NCBI GenBank assembly: GCA_040755915.1
Contig: JBFLWM010000007.1
Span: 1 to 64,000, forward strand
Source: Sulfurivermis sp040755915
GTDB lineage: Bacteria > Pseudomonadota > Gammaproteobacteria > Thiohalomonadales > Thiohalomonadaceae
DNA: 64,000 nucleotides
Direction of reading: 5' to 3'
Shown: positions 18,777 to 27,974 of the stretch, in pieces
Numbering within the stretch: the first letter of the stretch is position 1
Layout of the letters: the number at the start of each line of letters is the position of its first letter
The notes under the pieces: generated by a model
What the model was told of the DNA's origin: nothing
What the model saw: the letters and a program-made list of their open reading frames with translations, nothing else
Database searches by the model: none
Made by a program: the position numbers and the translations under genes

Positions 18777-19466
18777 ATGGGCTTGGACATACAATACATC
18801 TTCCGTTTCACCGACGGCCGCGAAGCCAGCTTCGCCATCCGCCTCGACGCTGTGAGCCTGGAATCCACCGCGCCCGTCTCGGCAAACGCCGCGGCCTGGA
18901 CCCGGCTCGCATTTCACCGCTGCAGCCATTGCCCCCTCGATGAGTCCCTGCATCCGCACTGCCCGCTCGCGCGCTCCCTGGTCGGCACGGTGGCCGTGCT
19001 GGGCGATGTACTGTCCTACGATCAGGTGGCAACGGAGGTCATCACGCCGGAACGGCGCATCCTGTGCGACACCTCGGCACAAAATGCCATCAGCGCCATG
19101 ATGGGCCTGATCATCGCCACCAGCGGCTGCCCGCACATGGCATTCTTCAAACCCATGGCGCGCTTTCACCTGCCCTTTGCCAGCGAAGAGGAAACCATGT
19201 ATCGCGCCGCCAGCATGTACCTGCTGGGACAGTACTTCCGCCAGCAGCAGGGACTGCCGACGGAACTGGGCTTCGAGGGACTGGTCCATCTCTACCGTAA
19301 CGTGGAAATCGTCAATCGCGCCATGGCCAACCGCCTGCGCGCCGCGGCACGCGAGGATGGCACGGTGAACGCGCTGGTGCTCCTCGACATGTATGCAAAG
19401 ACCCTGCCGGCGGTGGTGGAAGAAACCCTACAGGAACTGCGGCCGCTGTATACTGCATATCTATAA
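18777..19466 (+). CDS. Conserved protein of unknown function paired with a GGDEF gene
   Basis: 229 aa, no membrane segment. The start at 18777 has AGGAGG 6 nt upstream. The middle contains a CSHCPLDESLHPHCPLARSL stretch with three cysteines and two histidines and a later SGCPHMAFFKPMARFHLPFA segment, which could bind metal or haem; that is inference. I recall similar proteins filed as an uncharacterised DUF (DUF6901), often beside GGDEF genes. Here it lies 21 bp before a membrane GGDEF gene, so the two are probably one operon, and it may be a cytoplasmic sensor or regulator for it. Confidence 0.75.
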   Translation: MGLDIQYIFRFTDGREASFAIRLDAVSLESTAPVSANAAAWTRLAFHRCSHCPLDESLHPHCPLARSLVGTVAVLGDVLSYDQVATEVITPERRILCDTSAQNAISAMMGLIIATSGCPHMAFFKPMARFHLPFASEEETMYRAASMYLLGQYFRQQQGLPTELGFEGLVHLYRNVEIVNRAMANRLRAAAREDGTVNALVLLDMYAKTLPAVVEETLQELRPLYTAYL

Positions 19467-19487
19467 CGACAATAACCGAGAATCCAA

Positions 19488-20654
19488 GTGAACAATTCGG
19501 CAGAAGAATTCACCGATCAGGAATGGATTACCGACGAGCCGCGCTCCGGGCTGCGCGAGTGGCTGCTGCGCACCACCCTGCAGGACATGGTCGCGTCGCA
19601 CAACCATTCACGCGACTTCAACGGCTCCCGCGCCGAATACATCTATCTGCGCGTGCGCCTGCTCAGCTTCGTCTTCGCCCTGCTGGCACCGCTGTGGATT
19701 CCTATCGACCTGGTGCTGCTCTCCGGCGCCAGCTTCAAGCAGATGCTGCTGCTGCGCCTGTCCTTCAGCGGCCTGTTCCTGGCCCTGGGACTATGGACCG
19801 CGCAGCCCCACAACCTGACCCTGGCACGGCTGCGCGTGGCACTGTTCATCGCCATTCCGGGCCTGTTCTACATCGGCTCGCGCATCGTGCTCGGTGGCGA
19901 CGTGCCCGACGCGGGCATCCTCATGGGCTACAGCTTCCTGCCCTATCTGGTGGTGTCCCTGCTGGCACTGTTCCCCTTCACCCTCATCGAAGGGCTGGCC
20001 TACGCCATCACCATCGGTCTGGTTGTGCTCGGAACCGAACTCGCCTTCGGCACCCTGTTCACCGTGCGCGCCTTCGGCGAGATCTGGCTGCTCGGCCTGC
20101 TCGCCGGCATCGCCATGTGGGCCGAGCTGGCACAATTGCACATGCTGCTGCAGCTGTACCGCGAGGCCACCCGCGACGCCCTCACCGGACTGGTCAACCG
20201 CGCCGTGCTCACCAAGTGGCTGGACCTGGAAGTGGATCGTGCCCGCGACCGCACGCGCCCGCTGTCGGTGCTGCTGCTGGACCTGGACCTGTTCAAGCGC
20301 ATCAATGACACCTACGGCCACCTCGCCGGCGACATGGTGCTGCAGGTATTCGCCCGCCTGATGATTCGCGAGATGCCCGGCATCAACCTCATCGGCCGCT
20401 ACGGTGGTGAGGAATTCCTCGCCATCCTGCCCGGCAAGAACGAGCAGCAGGCGCTGGACCTGGCCAACCGCATACGTGCTGCCTGCCACAAGGCGCGGGT
20501 ACGCGGGCCGGATAATCAGAGCATCGGCTTCACCGTCAGCATCGGTGTCGCCACGCTGGAGGAGCAGGAAGATGCCGAAGCGCTGCTGCAGCGCGTCGAC
20601 AAGGGCCTGTACCGCGCCAAGGAAGCCGGCCGCGATCTGGCCGTGCTGGCCTGA
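19488..20654 (+). CDS. Membrane diguanylate cyclase (GGDEF)
   Basis: 388 aa from a GTG start. Residues about 55-215 contain six hydrophobic segments; the GGDEF domain covers about 225-385 with GRYGGEEFLAILPG and GFTVSIGVATLEE. No RxxD inhibitory site is present at the usual place five residues before GGEEF, so product feedback is probably absent. It follows the conserved unknown gene by 21 bp, and the PilZ gene ends just downstream on the other strand. Confidence 0.88.
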   Translation: MNNSAEEFTDQEWITDEPRSGLREWLLRTTLQDMVASHNHSRDFNGSRAEYIYLRVRLLSFVFALLAPLWIPIDLVLLSGASFKQMLLLRLSFSGLFLALGLWTAQPHNLTLARLRVALFIAIPGLFYIGSRIVLGGDVPDAGILMGYSFLPYLVVSLLALFPFTLIEGLAYAITIGLVVLGTELAFGTLFTVRAFGEIWLLGLLAGIAMWAELAQLHMLLQLYREATRDALTGLVNRAVLTKWLDLEVDRARDRTRPLSVLLLDLDLFKRINDTYGHLAGDMVLQVFARLMIREMPGINLIGRYGGEEFLAILPGKNEQQALDLANRIRAACHKARVRGPDNQSIGFTVSIGVATLEEQEDAEALLQRVDKGLYRAKEAGRDLAVLA

Positions 20655-20663
20655 GCAAAGGGT

Positions 20664-20996
20664 CTACACGGTGTCGCGCATGCGCAGGTGGTGCAGATAG
20701 GCATGCAGCCTCTGCAGGGATTCCGGCTCAGCCACCTCGTCGAACACCAGCCCCACTCCGTCATGGCCGCAATGGGCCACCATCGCCGGCAGGCGCAGCC
20801 TGCCACTGCGCTCCTCCGCCAGGATTTCGACCTCCACCAGGGCATTGCGGAACAGCAGGCCGGGATCGACCTGCACGAACATGCCATCACGGCTCACATT
20901 ACGGCACACGCCGCGCGCCACCAGGGCGCCACGCGAATACAGGGCAACCTGCAGTTTGAGGGGCCAGCGGTACGAGAAACGGTGTTCCATGGCCAT
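20664..20996 (-). CDS. PilZ-domain c-di-GMP receptor protein
   Basis: 110-aa single-domain protein. It opens MAMEHRFSYRWPLKLQVALYS with an R-x5-R-type pattern (RFSYRW), and NVSRDGMFVQVDPG is the D/NxSxxG-type second motif of PilZ domains. These bind the cyclic dinucleotide. It has no output domain and would act by protein contacts. It is convergent with the membrane GGDEF gene, 9 bp apart. Starts at 20996 or 20990 are both possible. A single orphan PilZ fits a local c-di-GMP circuit. Confidence 0.82.
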   Translation of the reverse strand: MAMEHRFSYRWPLKLQVALYSRGALVARGVCRNVSRDGMFVQVDPGLLFRNALVEVEILAEERSGRLRLPAMVAHCGHDGVGLVFDEVAEPESLQRLHAYLHHLRMRDTV

Positions 20997-21059
20997 GCCG
21001 CACCGGACAGGGAAGATGACCCGATTCTAGCGCCAATGCGGGCCGGGGGAAAAAAGTTC

Positions 21060-21148
21060 TTGACTAAATCAATCGGCATTCATAGACTCATTCTACCCAG
21101 ACATTGTTACACCCCTTAAATGGAAGGCCCCGGCCTTCCTTTTTTTTT
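21060..21148 (+). ncRNA. Candidate small RNA or attenuated leader (promoter plus terminator)
   Basis: TTGACT (21060-21065) and TAGACT (21083-21088) are separated by exactly 17 nt and form a credible sigma70 promoter. About 35 nt after the predicted start (near 21095) comes an intrinsic terminator, stem GGAAGGCC/GGCCTTCC (21122-21139) followed by nine T. The product would be about 50-55 nt with no meaningful open reading frame. It may be a small RNA or simply a promoter blocked ahead of the chemoreceptor gene. Confidence 0.4.
21122..21148 (+). terminator. Rho-independent terminator
   Basis: Stem GGAAGGCC/GGCCTTCC at 21122-21139 followed by a run of nine T (21140-21148). This is the best-formed intrinsic terminator in the window. 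No annotated plus-strand gene ends immediately before it; the nearest, the GGDEF gene ending at 20654, is over 450 bp upstream. Confidence 0.8.
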
Positions 21149-21151
21149 GTC

Positions 21152-21240
21152 CAGGGATGGACTTATGCCGCGAAGGCCAGGGAAGGCCGAGAGCGGCGCT
21201 TGTCCCAGGGATGGACTTATGCCGCGAAGGCCAGGGAAGG
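21152..21240. repeat. Two direct copies of a 54-bp period repeat
   Basis: A 35-bp identical block occurs at 21152-21186 and 21206-21240, with the linking parts (GCGGCGC-containing) also similar. It occupies the gap between the PilZ gene and the chemoreceptor. No flanking array or cas genes, so it is not CRISPR; an extragenic repeat family is more likely. Confidence 0.85.
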
Positions 21241-21312
21241 TCCGGGGCGGCGCCTGCCGGCAATAAACTCCTCCTTGCGTCCTCCCAAATAGCCCATCGA
21301 CAGATATTTCTT

Positions 21313-21342
21313 TTGCTGTAACGCATTTTTCTGCACTATAAC
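21313..21342 (+). promoter_or_regulatory. Putative promoter of the chemoreceptor gene
   Basis: TTGCTG (21313-21318), an 18-nt spacer and TATAAC (21337-21342) form a moderate sigma70-like promoter about 95 bp before the start at 21438. A perfect CTGCTGC/GCAGCAG palindrome (21363-21377) lies in the leader. Confidence 0.4.
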
Positions 21343-21437
21343 CACACAAGAAATGCGACCTTCTGCTGCGGCAGCAGCATGGGTTGCCGCACGCCATATG
21401 CACGCGGCCAGCACCAAAAGAAAATCAAGGAGGAGTC

Positions 21438-23213
21438 ATGAAGATCAACATGCCCGTTACCCAGCGGGAGCGCACCTATGGTGACGACGTCACCATCACC
21501 TCGCTGACAGACCTCAAGGGCACCATCACCTACGCCAACCGGGACTTCATCGACATCAGCGGCTTCAGCGAGGAAGAGCTGATCGGCAAGAACCACAACA
21601 TCGTCCGCCATCCGGACATGCCGCCCATCGCCTTCCAGGACCTGTGGGACACCATGAAGCGCGGCCAGAGCTGGCGCGGCATCGTCAAGAACCGCTGCAA
21701 GAATGGCGACCATTACTGGGTCGATGCCTATGTCACGCCGGTCTACGAAGGCGACAAGGTGGTGGGTTACCAATCGGTACGCAGCCGCCCCGCCCGACAA
21801 CAGGTCGATGCCGCCGAACAGCTCTATGCCAAACTGCGCAGTGATGACAAGGCCCGGCTGCCGAAACGCCGCAACATCTTCGACATCAGCCTGCAGGTGC
21901 GCGTCATGGCCAGCCTGCTGCTGCTGGCCGGCCTGGCCATCCTGGTGGCGCTGGTGAGCAGCTACAGTGCTGCCGAGCAGCAACAACTGCTGGACCAGCA
22001 CATGGCCCGGGTCAGCGAGGTGCAACAACTGTGGCAGGCGAGCCGCATCAGCAGTGACAACGCGCTGGGCAAGAAGATCGATGCCCTGGGCTCGACCCCG
22101 GGGAAGATACCGCTGTCAGAAGCAGTGGCGGCCCTCAACCAGGACAGCACGCGTCTCATCGTCGCCATCTGTCTGGCCGGCCTGGCCCTGATGACCATCA
22201 TCGGCATCCTGCTCAATCGTACCGTCATCCGGCCGATGTCCCAGGTCGTCACCCTGGCCAAGGAAATGGCCGGCGGCAACCTGGCCCGCCGCATCGAGGT
22301 AGAGCACAACGACGAAGTGGGGCAAATGCTGCAGGCGATGAAGCTGTTGCAGGCGCGTCTGCGTACCGCCTTCGGCCAGTTCCTCGAAACCGCCGACGAA
22401 CTGGCGGCGGCGGCGGATCAGTTTTCCGCCACCGGGCACGAAACCGTGCAACATATGCAGCAGCAGCAGGCAGAAACCGAGCAGGTCGCCACCGCCATGA
22501 ACGAAATGGCGGCCGCGGTACAGGAAGTGGCGCGCAACACGGCACAGGCGGCGCAGTCGGCCCGCGATGCCGAGCAGGAAAGTGGTGACGGCCGCCGCGT
22601 GGTCAACGCGGCACGGGCCGCCATTCATCGTCTGGCCGAGGAGGTGGAGCGCAGCGCCCAGGTGATCAACCGCCTGCAACAGGATGGCGATCGCATCAGC
22701 AGCATCACCGAGGTGATCAGCGGCATCGCGGAACAGACCAACCTGCTGGCACTCAACGCCGCCATCGAGGCGGCACGGGCCGGTGAGAGTGGCCGCGGCT
22801 TTGCCGTGGTGGCCGATGAAGTGCGCACCCTGGCCGGGCGCACCCAGTCAGCCACCGCCGAGATCCGCGGCATGCTCGACAATTTGCGTGGCGGCATCGG
22901 CGAGGCGGTGGCTGTCATGCAGCAGGGCCAGACCCAGGCCAGCGCCGCGGTGGACCAGTCACGTCAGACAGAGCACTCCCTGGAAAGCATCGGCGGGGCC
23001 GTATCGGCGATCAGCGACATGAACACGCAAATCGCGACGGCTGCGGAGGAACAGAGCGCGGTGGCGGAGGAGATGAATCGCAACGTGGTGACCATCCGCG
23101 ATCTCGCCGGCACCACCACCGCCCAGGCCGAGGAAATCAGCTCTGCGGGGGCGCGCCTGGCGCAGCTGTCGGCACAGCTGCACGCCATGATGCGGCAGTT
23201 CAAGCTCAGCTGA
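21438..23213 (+). CDS. Aer-like PAS chemoreceptor (methyl-accepting chemotaxis protein)
   Basis: 591 aa. The N-terminal cytoplasmic PAS domain (about 15-115) has the Aer pattern ITYANRDFIDISGFSEEEL and RHPDMPPIAFQDLW, suggesting FAD binding and redox or oxygen sensing. Then TM1 (about 155-178), a short periplasmic loop, TM2 (about 233-255), HAMP, and a signalling domain whose hairpin tip EQTNLLALNAAIEAARAGE contacts CheW/CheA. AGGAGG lies just before the ATG. No che or flagellar gene is in the window. Its end overlaps the convergent srkA gene by 8 bp. Confidence 0.93.
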   Translation: MKINMPVTQRERTYGDDVTITSLTDLKGTITYANRDFIDISGFSEEELIGKNHNIVRHPDMPPIAFQDLWDTMKRGQSWRGIVKNRCKNGDHYWVDAYVTPVYEGDKVVGYQSVRSRPARQQVDAAEQLYAKLRSDDKARLPKRRNIFDISLQVRVMASLLLLAGLAILVALVSSYSAAEQQQLLDQHMARVSEVQQLWQASRISSDNALGKKIDALGSTPGKIPLSEAVAALNQDSTRLIVAICLAGLALMTIIGILLNRTVIRPMSQVVTLAKEMAGGNLARRIEVEHNDEVGQMLQAMKLLQARLRTAFGQFLETADELAAAADQFSATGHETVQHMQQQQAETEQVATAMNEMAAAVQEVARNTAQAAQSARDAEQESGDGRRVVNAARAAIHRLAEEVERSAQVINRLQQDGDRISSITEVISGIAEQTNLLALNAAIEAARAGESGRGFAVVADEVRTLAGRTQSATAEIRGMLDNLRGGIGEAVAVMQQGQTQASAAVDQSRQTEHSLESIGGAVSAISDMNTQIATAAEEQSAVAEEMNRNVVTIRDLAGTTTAQAEEISSAGARLAQLSAQLHAMMRQFKLS

Positions 23214-24198
23214 GGGAAAGCGGCGGCTCCTGCAGGCGCAGGCGCTGCTCCTGCAGGGTCATGATGTGCTCTTCCCAGTAGCGCGGTGTATTGAACCAGG
23301 GAAAGGCGCGCGGAAAGGCCGGGTCGTCGCGCCGCCGCGCCAGCCAGGCCGCGTAGTGCATCAGGCGCAGGGTGCGCAGTGGCTCGATGAGGCGCAGCTC
23401 GCGCCGATTGAAGTCGCAAAACTCCTCATAGCCGCCGAGCAATTCGTCCAGTTGCAGCAACTGCTCGGGCCGTTCCCCGGACAGCAACATCCACAGATCC
23501 TGTACCGCGGGGCCGCTGCGGCAATCATCCAGATCGACGATGTGTGCGCCGTCATCCGTCCACAGGATGTTGCCGGGATGAAAATCGCCGTGGATGCGCT
23601 GCCAGTTCAAGGACGGCACGGCAGCGAAAGCTGCCGTCACCGTTTCCAGCAGCTCGGCGCTGAGATCGGCGTAACGCGATTGGTATTCCCGTGGCAACAA
23701 CTCGCTGGCCAGCAGGTAGTCACGTGACTCCACACCAAAGCTGGCCACGTCCAGCCGTGGCCGCGCCGAGAACGGCCGTGCCGCACCCACCGCATGCAGG
23801 CGGCCGAGAAAGCGCCCCAGCCGCCACAGCACGTCCGGCACATCCAGGTCCGGCCAGCGCCCGCCACGGCGCGGAAACAGGGCATAACGGAATCCGCCAT
23901 GCACATGCAGCGTCTCACCCTGGGCATCGACCAGCGGCGCCACCACCGGTACCTCGGCATCGAACAGCTCCTGCGCGAAGGCATGTTCCTCCAGGATCGC
24001 CGCATCGCTCCAGCGTCCCGGGCGATAGAACTTGGCCACCACATAACCCTCGTCCAGTGCCACCTGATAGACACGGTTTTCGTAACTGTTCAGCGCCAGC
24101 AAGCCGCCGGCGGGCAGCAGGCCGCACTGCTCGACGGCATCGAGCACCACGTCCGGGGTAAGGGCATCGTAAGGGTGGGACTGGATTTCGTTTACCAT
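23206..24198 (-). CDS. srkA: Stress response Ser/Thr kinase A (YihE)
   Basis: 330 aa, matching E. coli SrkA length. It is an aminoglycoside-phosphotransferase-like kinase with the catalytic loop IHGDFHPGNILW and the metal-binding IVDLDDCRSGPAVQDLW. The opening region with GLLALNSYENRVYQV is the family ATP-site start. SrkA limits stress-induced programmed death in E. coli. The start at 24198 gives MVNEIQSHPYDALTPD; longer upstream readings overlap the divergent prlC leader and lack support. Convergent with the chemoreceptor, divergent from prlC. Confidence 0.9.
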   Translation of the reverse strand: MVNEIQSHPYDALTPDVVLDAVEQCGLLPAGGLLALNSYENRVYQVALDEGYVVAKFYRPGRWSDAAILEEHAFAQELFDAEVPVVAPLVDAQGETLHVHGGFRYALFPRRGGRWPDLDVPDVLWRLGRFLGRLHAVGAARPFSARPRLDVASFGVESRDYLLASELLPREYQSRYADLSAELLETVTAAFAAVPSLNWQRIHGDFHPGNILWTDDGAHIVDLDDCRSGPAVQDLWMLLSGERPEQLLQLDELLGGYEEFCDFNRRELRLIEPLRTLRLMHYAAWLARRRDDPAFPRAFPWFNTPRYWEEHIMTLQEQRLRLQEPPLSLS

Positions 24199-24316
24199 GG
24201 CCCCCACTTTACCGGATATACGCGAGTTCGGGAGATCACGCAGGCGCGGGATGGAAAAAACGTCCTGCGGCGGGCGATCTGCCGACCCCGCCAGCTCCCG
24301 ATGTCGTGAGGTACCC

Positions 24317-26353
<2,037 letters not shown>

Positions 26354-26397
26354 GCCGTGATTGTCCAATAATCGATAAGGATAGTAAGCTACTCGCG

Positions 26398-26922
26398 ATG
26401 AGAAGCTTACCTGGCCCCAACGGATGGGCACGCTACCGGATAGGCACAGCCCTGTTGCTCTGCCTGTTGTGGCCATTCCACCCCACGGCGGCGGCCACCC
26501 TCTATGTCACCGATCGGGTGGCCGCCGAGATGTATCCGGCGCCGCGTGCCGCCGGCAAGCCGATGCTGCTGCTGCCCACCGGCACCACACTACAGGTGCT
26601 GCTACAGCAGAAGGACTTCGTGCGGGTGCGCACCGCGGACGGCAGCGAGGGCTGGGTCCAGCGTCAGCAGTTGCAGGAAGACGTGCCGGCCCAGGTGTTG
26701 CTGCTGTCGCTGGCGCAGCAGCACGAGCGCACGGTGAAGGAACTGGATAGCGCCCGCCGCCAGCTGGCCGAGCAGACCCGTGCCGCCCAGCAGAGTCACC
26801 AGATGTCGCGCTCGTGGTGGATGTTCTTCGCCGTGCTGGTATCCCTGGTGACCGGCTTCATCCTCGGCATCATGTGGCTGGACTGGCGCATCCGCGAGCG
26901 CCACGGCGGCTTCAGGCTTTGA
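26398..26922 (+). CDS. SH3-domain membrane-anchored protein (TIGR04211/YgiM type)
   Basis: 174 aa. A signal sequence (GTALLLCLLWPFHPTAAA) is followed by a bacterial SH3 domain (about 35-100) that opens TLYVTDRVAAEMYPAP and ends GWVQRQQLQ, then a coiled coil (QQHERTVKELDSARRQLAEQ), and a C-terminal membrane helix (WWMFFAVLVSLVTGFILGIMW) with a short basic cytoplasmic tail. This plan equals E. coli YgiM. The SH3 part would lie in the periplasm, perhaps against the cell wall. The start is the ATG at 26398; a much longer in-frame reading through prlC is not real. Confidence 0.88.
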   Translation: MRSLPGPNGWARYRIGTALLLCLLWPFHPTAAATLYVTDRVAAEMYPAPRAAGKPMLLLPTGTTLQVLLQQKDFVRVRTADGSEGWVQRQQLQEDVPAQVLLLSLAQQHERTVKELDSARRQLAEQTRAAQQSHQMSRSWWMFFAVLVSLVTGFILGIMWLDWRIRERHGGFRL

Positions 26923-26951
26923 CTCAGGATGCAAGAGAATCAAAGTCTGTC

Positions 26952-27024
26952 GTAGGAGCGGCTCCGCCGCGATACGGCGCAACGCCCTGCCCCAGGCGCC
27001 GAATCGCACCCTAGGCGATCCTAC
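26952..27024. repeat. GTAGGAGC-type REP pair
   Basis: GTAGGAGCGGCTCC at the left and its inverted counterpart ending ATCCTAC at the right bracket a GC-rich hairpin region. The same GTAGGAGC...CTCCTAC frame recurs at 42515-42700, 52726-52777 and 61918-61990, so this is one family of extragenic palindromes. Confidence 0.75.
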
Positions 27025-27070
27025 AGGTATGTTCACCTCTCCCTTGTATCTTTAACCTTCATCTGCCCTT

Positions 27071-27841
27071 ATGAAAATCGCCTCCTGGAACGTCAACTCC
27101 CTGCGCGTGCGCCTGCCCCAGGTGCTGGACTGGCTGGCAGCACACACCCCCGATGTGCTCGCCCTGCAGGAAACCAAGATGCCCGACGACGAGTTTCCCC
27201 GCGCGGAAATCGAGGCCGCGGGCTATCAGGTACTGTTCTCCGGCCAGAAGACCTACAACGGCGTGGCCCTGCTCAGCCGCGAGCCCGCCGGCGGCGACAT
27301 CGTCACCGACCTGCCGGGCCTGGATGATCCGCAGCGGCGCGTGCTCGGCGCGCAGTTCGGCGATGTCTATGTGCTGGACCTGTACGTGCCCAACGGCCAG
27401 GAGGTGGGCTCCGACAAATACGCCTACAAGCTGGACTGGCTGGAGAAGCTGCAGGCCTTCATCGAGGCGCAGATACAGCGCACCCCCAACCTGGTGGTGC
27501 TGGGCGACTTCAACATCGCCCCGGACGAGCGCGACGTCTACGACCCCAAGGCCTGGGAGAACAGCGTGCTGTTCTCTCCACCGGAACGCGCCGCCTTCCA
27601 GCGCCTGCTCGACGCCGGCCTGGCCGACACCTTCCGCCTGTTCGATCAGCCTTCGATGAGCTATAGCTGGTGGGACTACCGCATGAATGCCTTCCGCCGC
27701 AATATCGGCTTGCGCATAGACCACATCCTGGCCAGTGCACCGCTTGCGGCGCAGTGTACCGGTGCAGGCATCGACCGGGAGACCCGCAAGCTGGAGCGGC
27801 CATCCGATCACGCCCCGGTGGTCGCCGAGTTTTCCCGCTGA
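27071..27841 (+). CDS. xthA: Exodeoxyribonuclease III
   Basis: 256-aa AP endonuclease and 3'-5' exonuclease of base-excision repair. Family motifs: MKIASWNVNSLRVRLPQ, LALQETKMPDDEFP with the metal glutamate, YVPNGQ, GDFNIAPDERDVYD with the catalytic aspartate/asparagine, and LRIDHILAS plus PSDHAPVVAEF at the end. Length and all active-site groups are normal. Monocistronic; upstream lies the REP element. Confidence 0.95.
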   Translation: MKIASWNVNSLRVRLPQVLDWLAAHTPDVLALQETKMPDDEFPRAEIEAAGYQVLFSGQKTYNGVALLSREPAGGDIVTDLPGLDDPQRRVLGAQFGDVYVLDLYVPNGQEVGSDKYAYKLDWLEKLQAFIEAQIQRTPNLVVLGDFNIAPDERDVYDPKAWENSVLFSPPERAAFQRLLDAGLADTFRLFDQPSMSYSWWDYRMNAFRRNIGLRIDHILASAPLAAQCTGAGIDRETRKLERPSDHAPVVAEFSR

Positions 27842-27974
27842 GAGGCGCTGTTGCCGCATAGAAAAGCCGGCCGCACCAGGACAGGCCGTGGTTCCTGCCC
27901 GGCCAATTCCTAAGCATTTCCCTTAGTCCCGTCGGGGCGTTACACTTCTCCAAAACCCTTCAACGGACAGGGTC

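Noticed and set aside
21152..21240. Possible CRISPR array
   Set aside because: Only two copies, both in a 54-bp period, spacers are similar to each other, and no cas genes are present.
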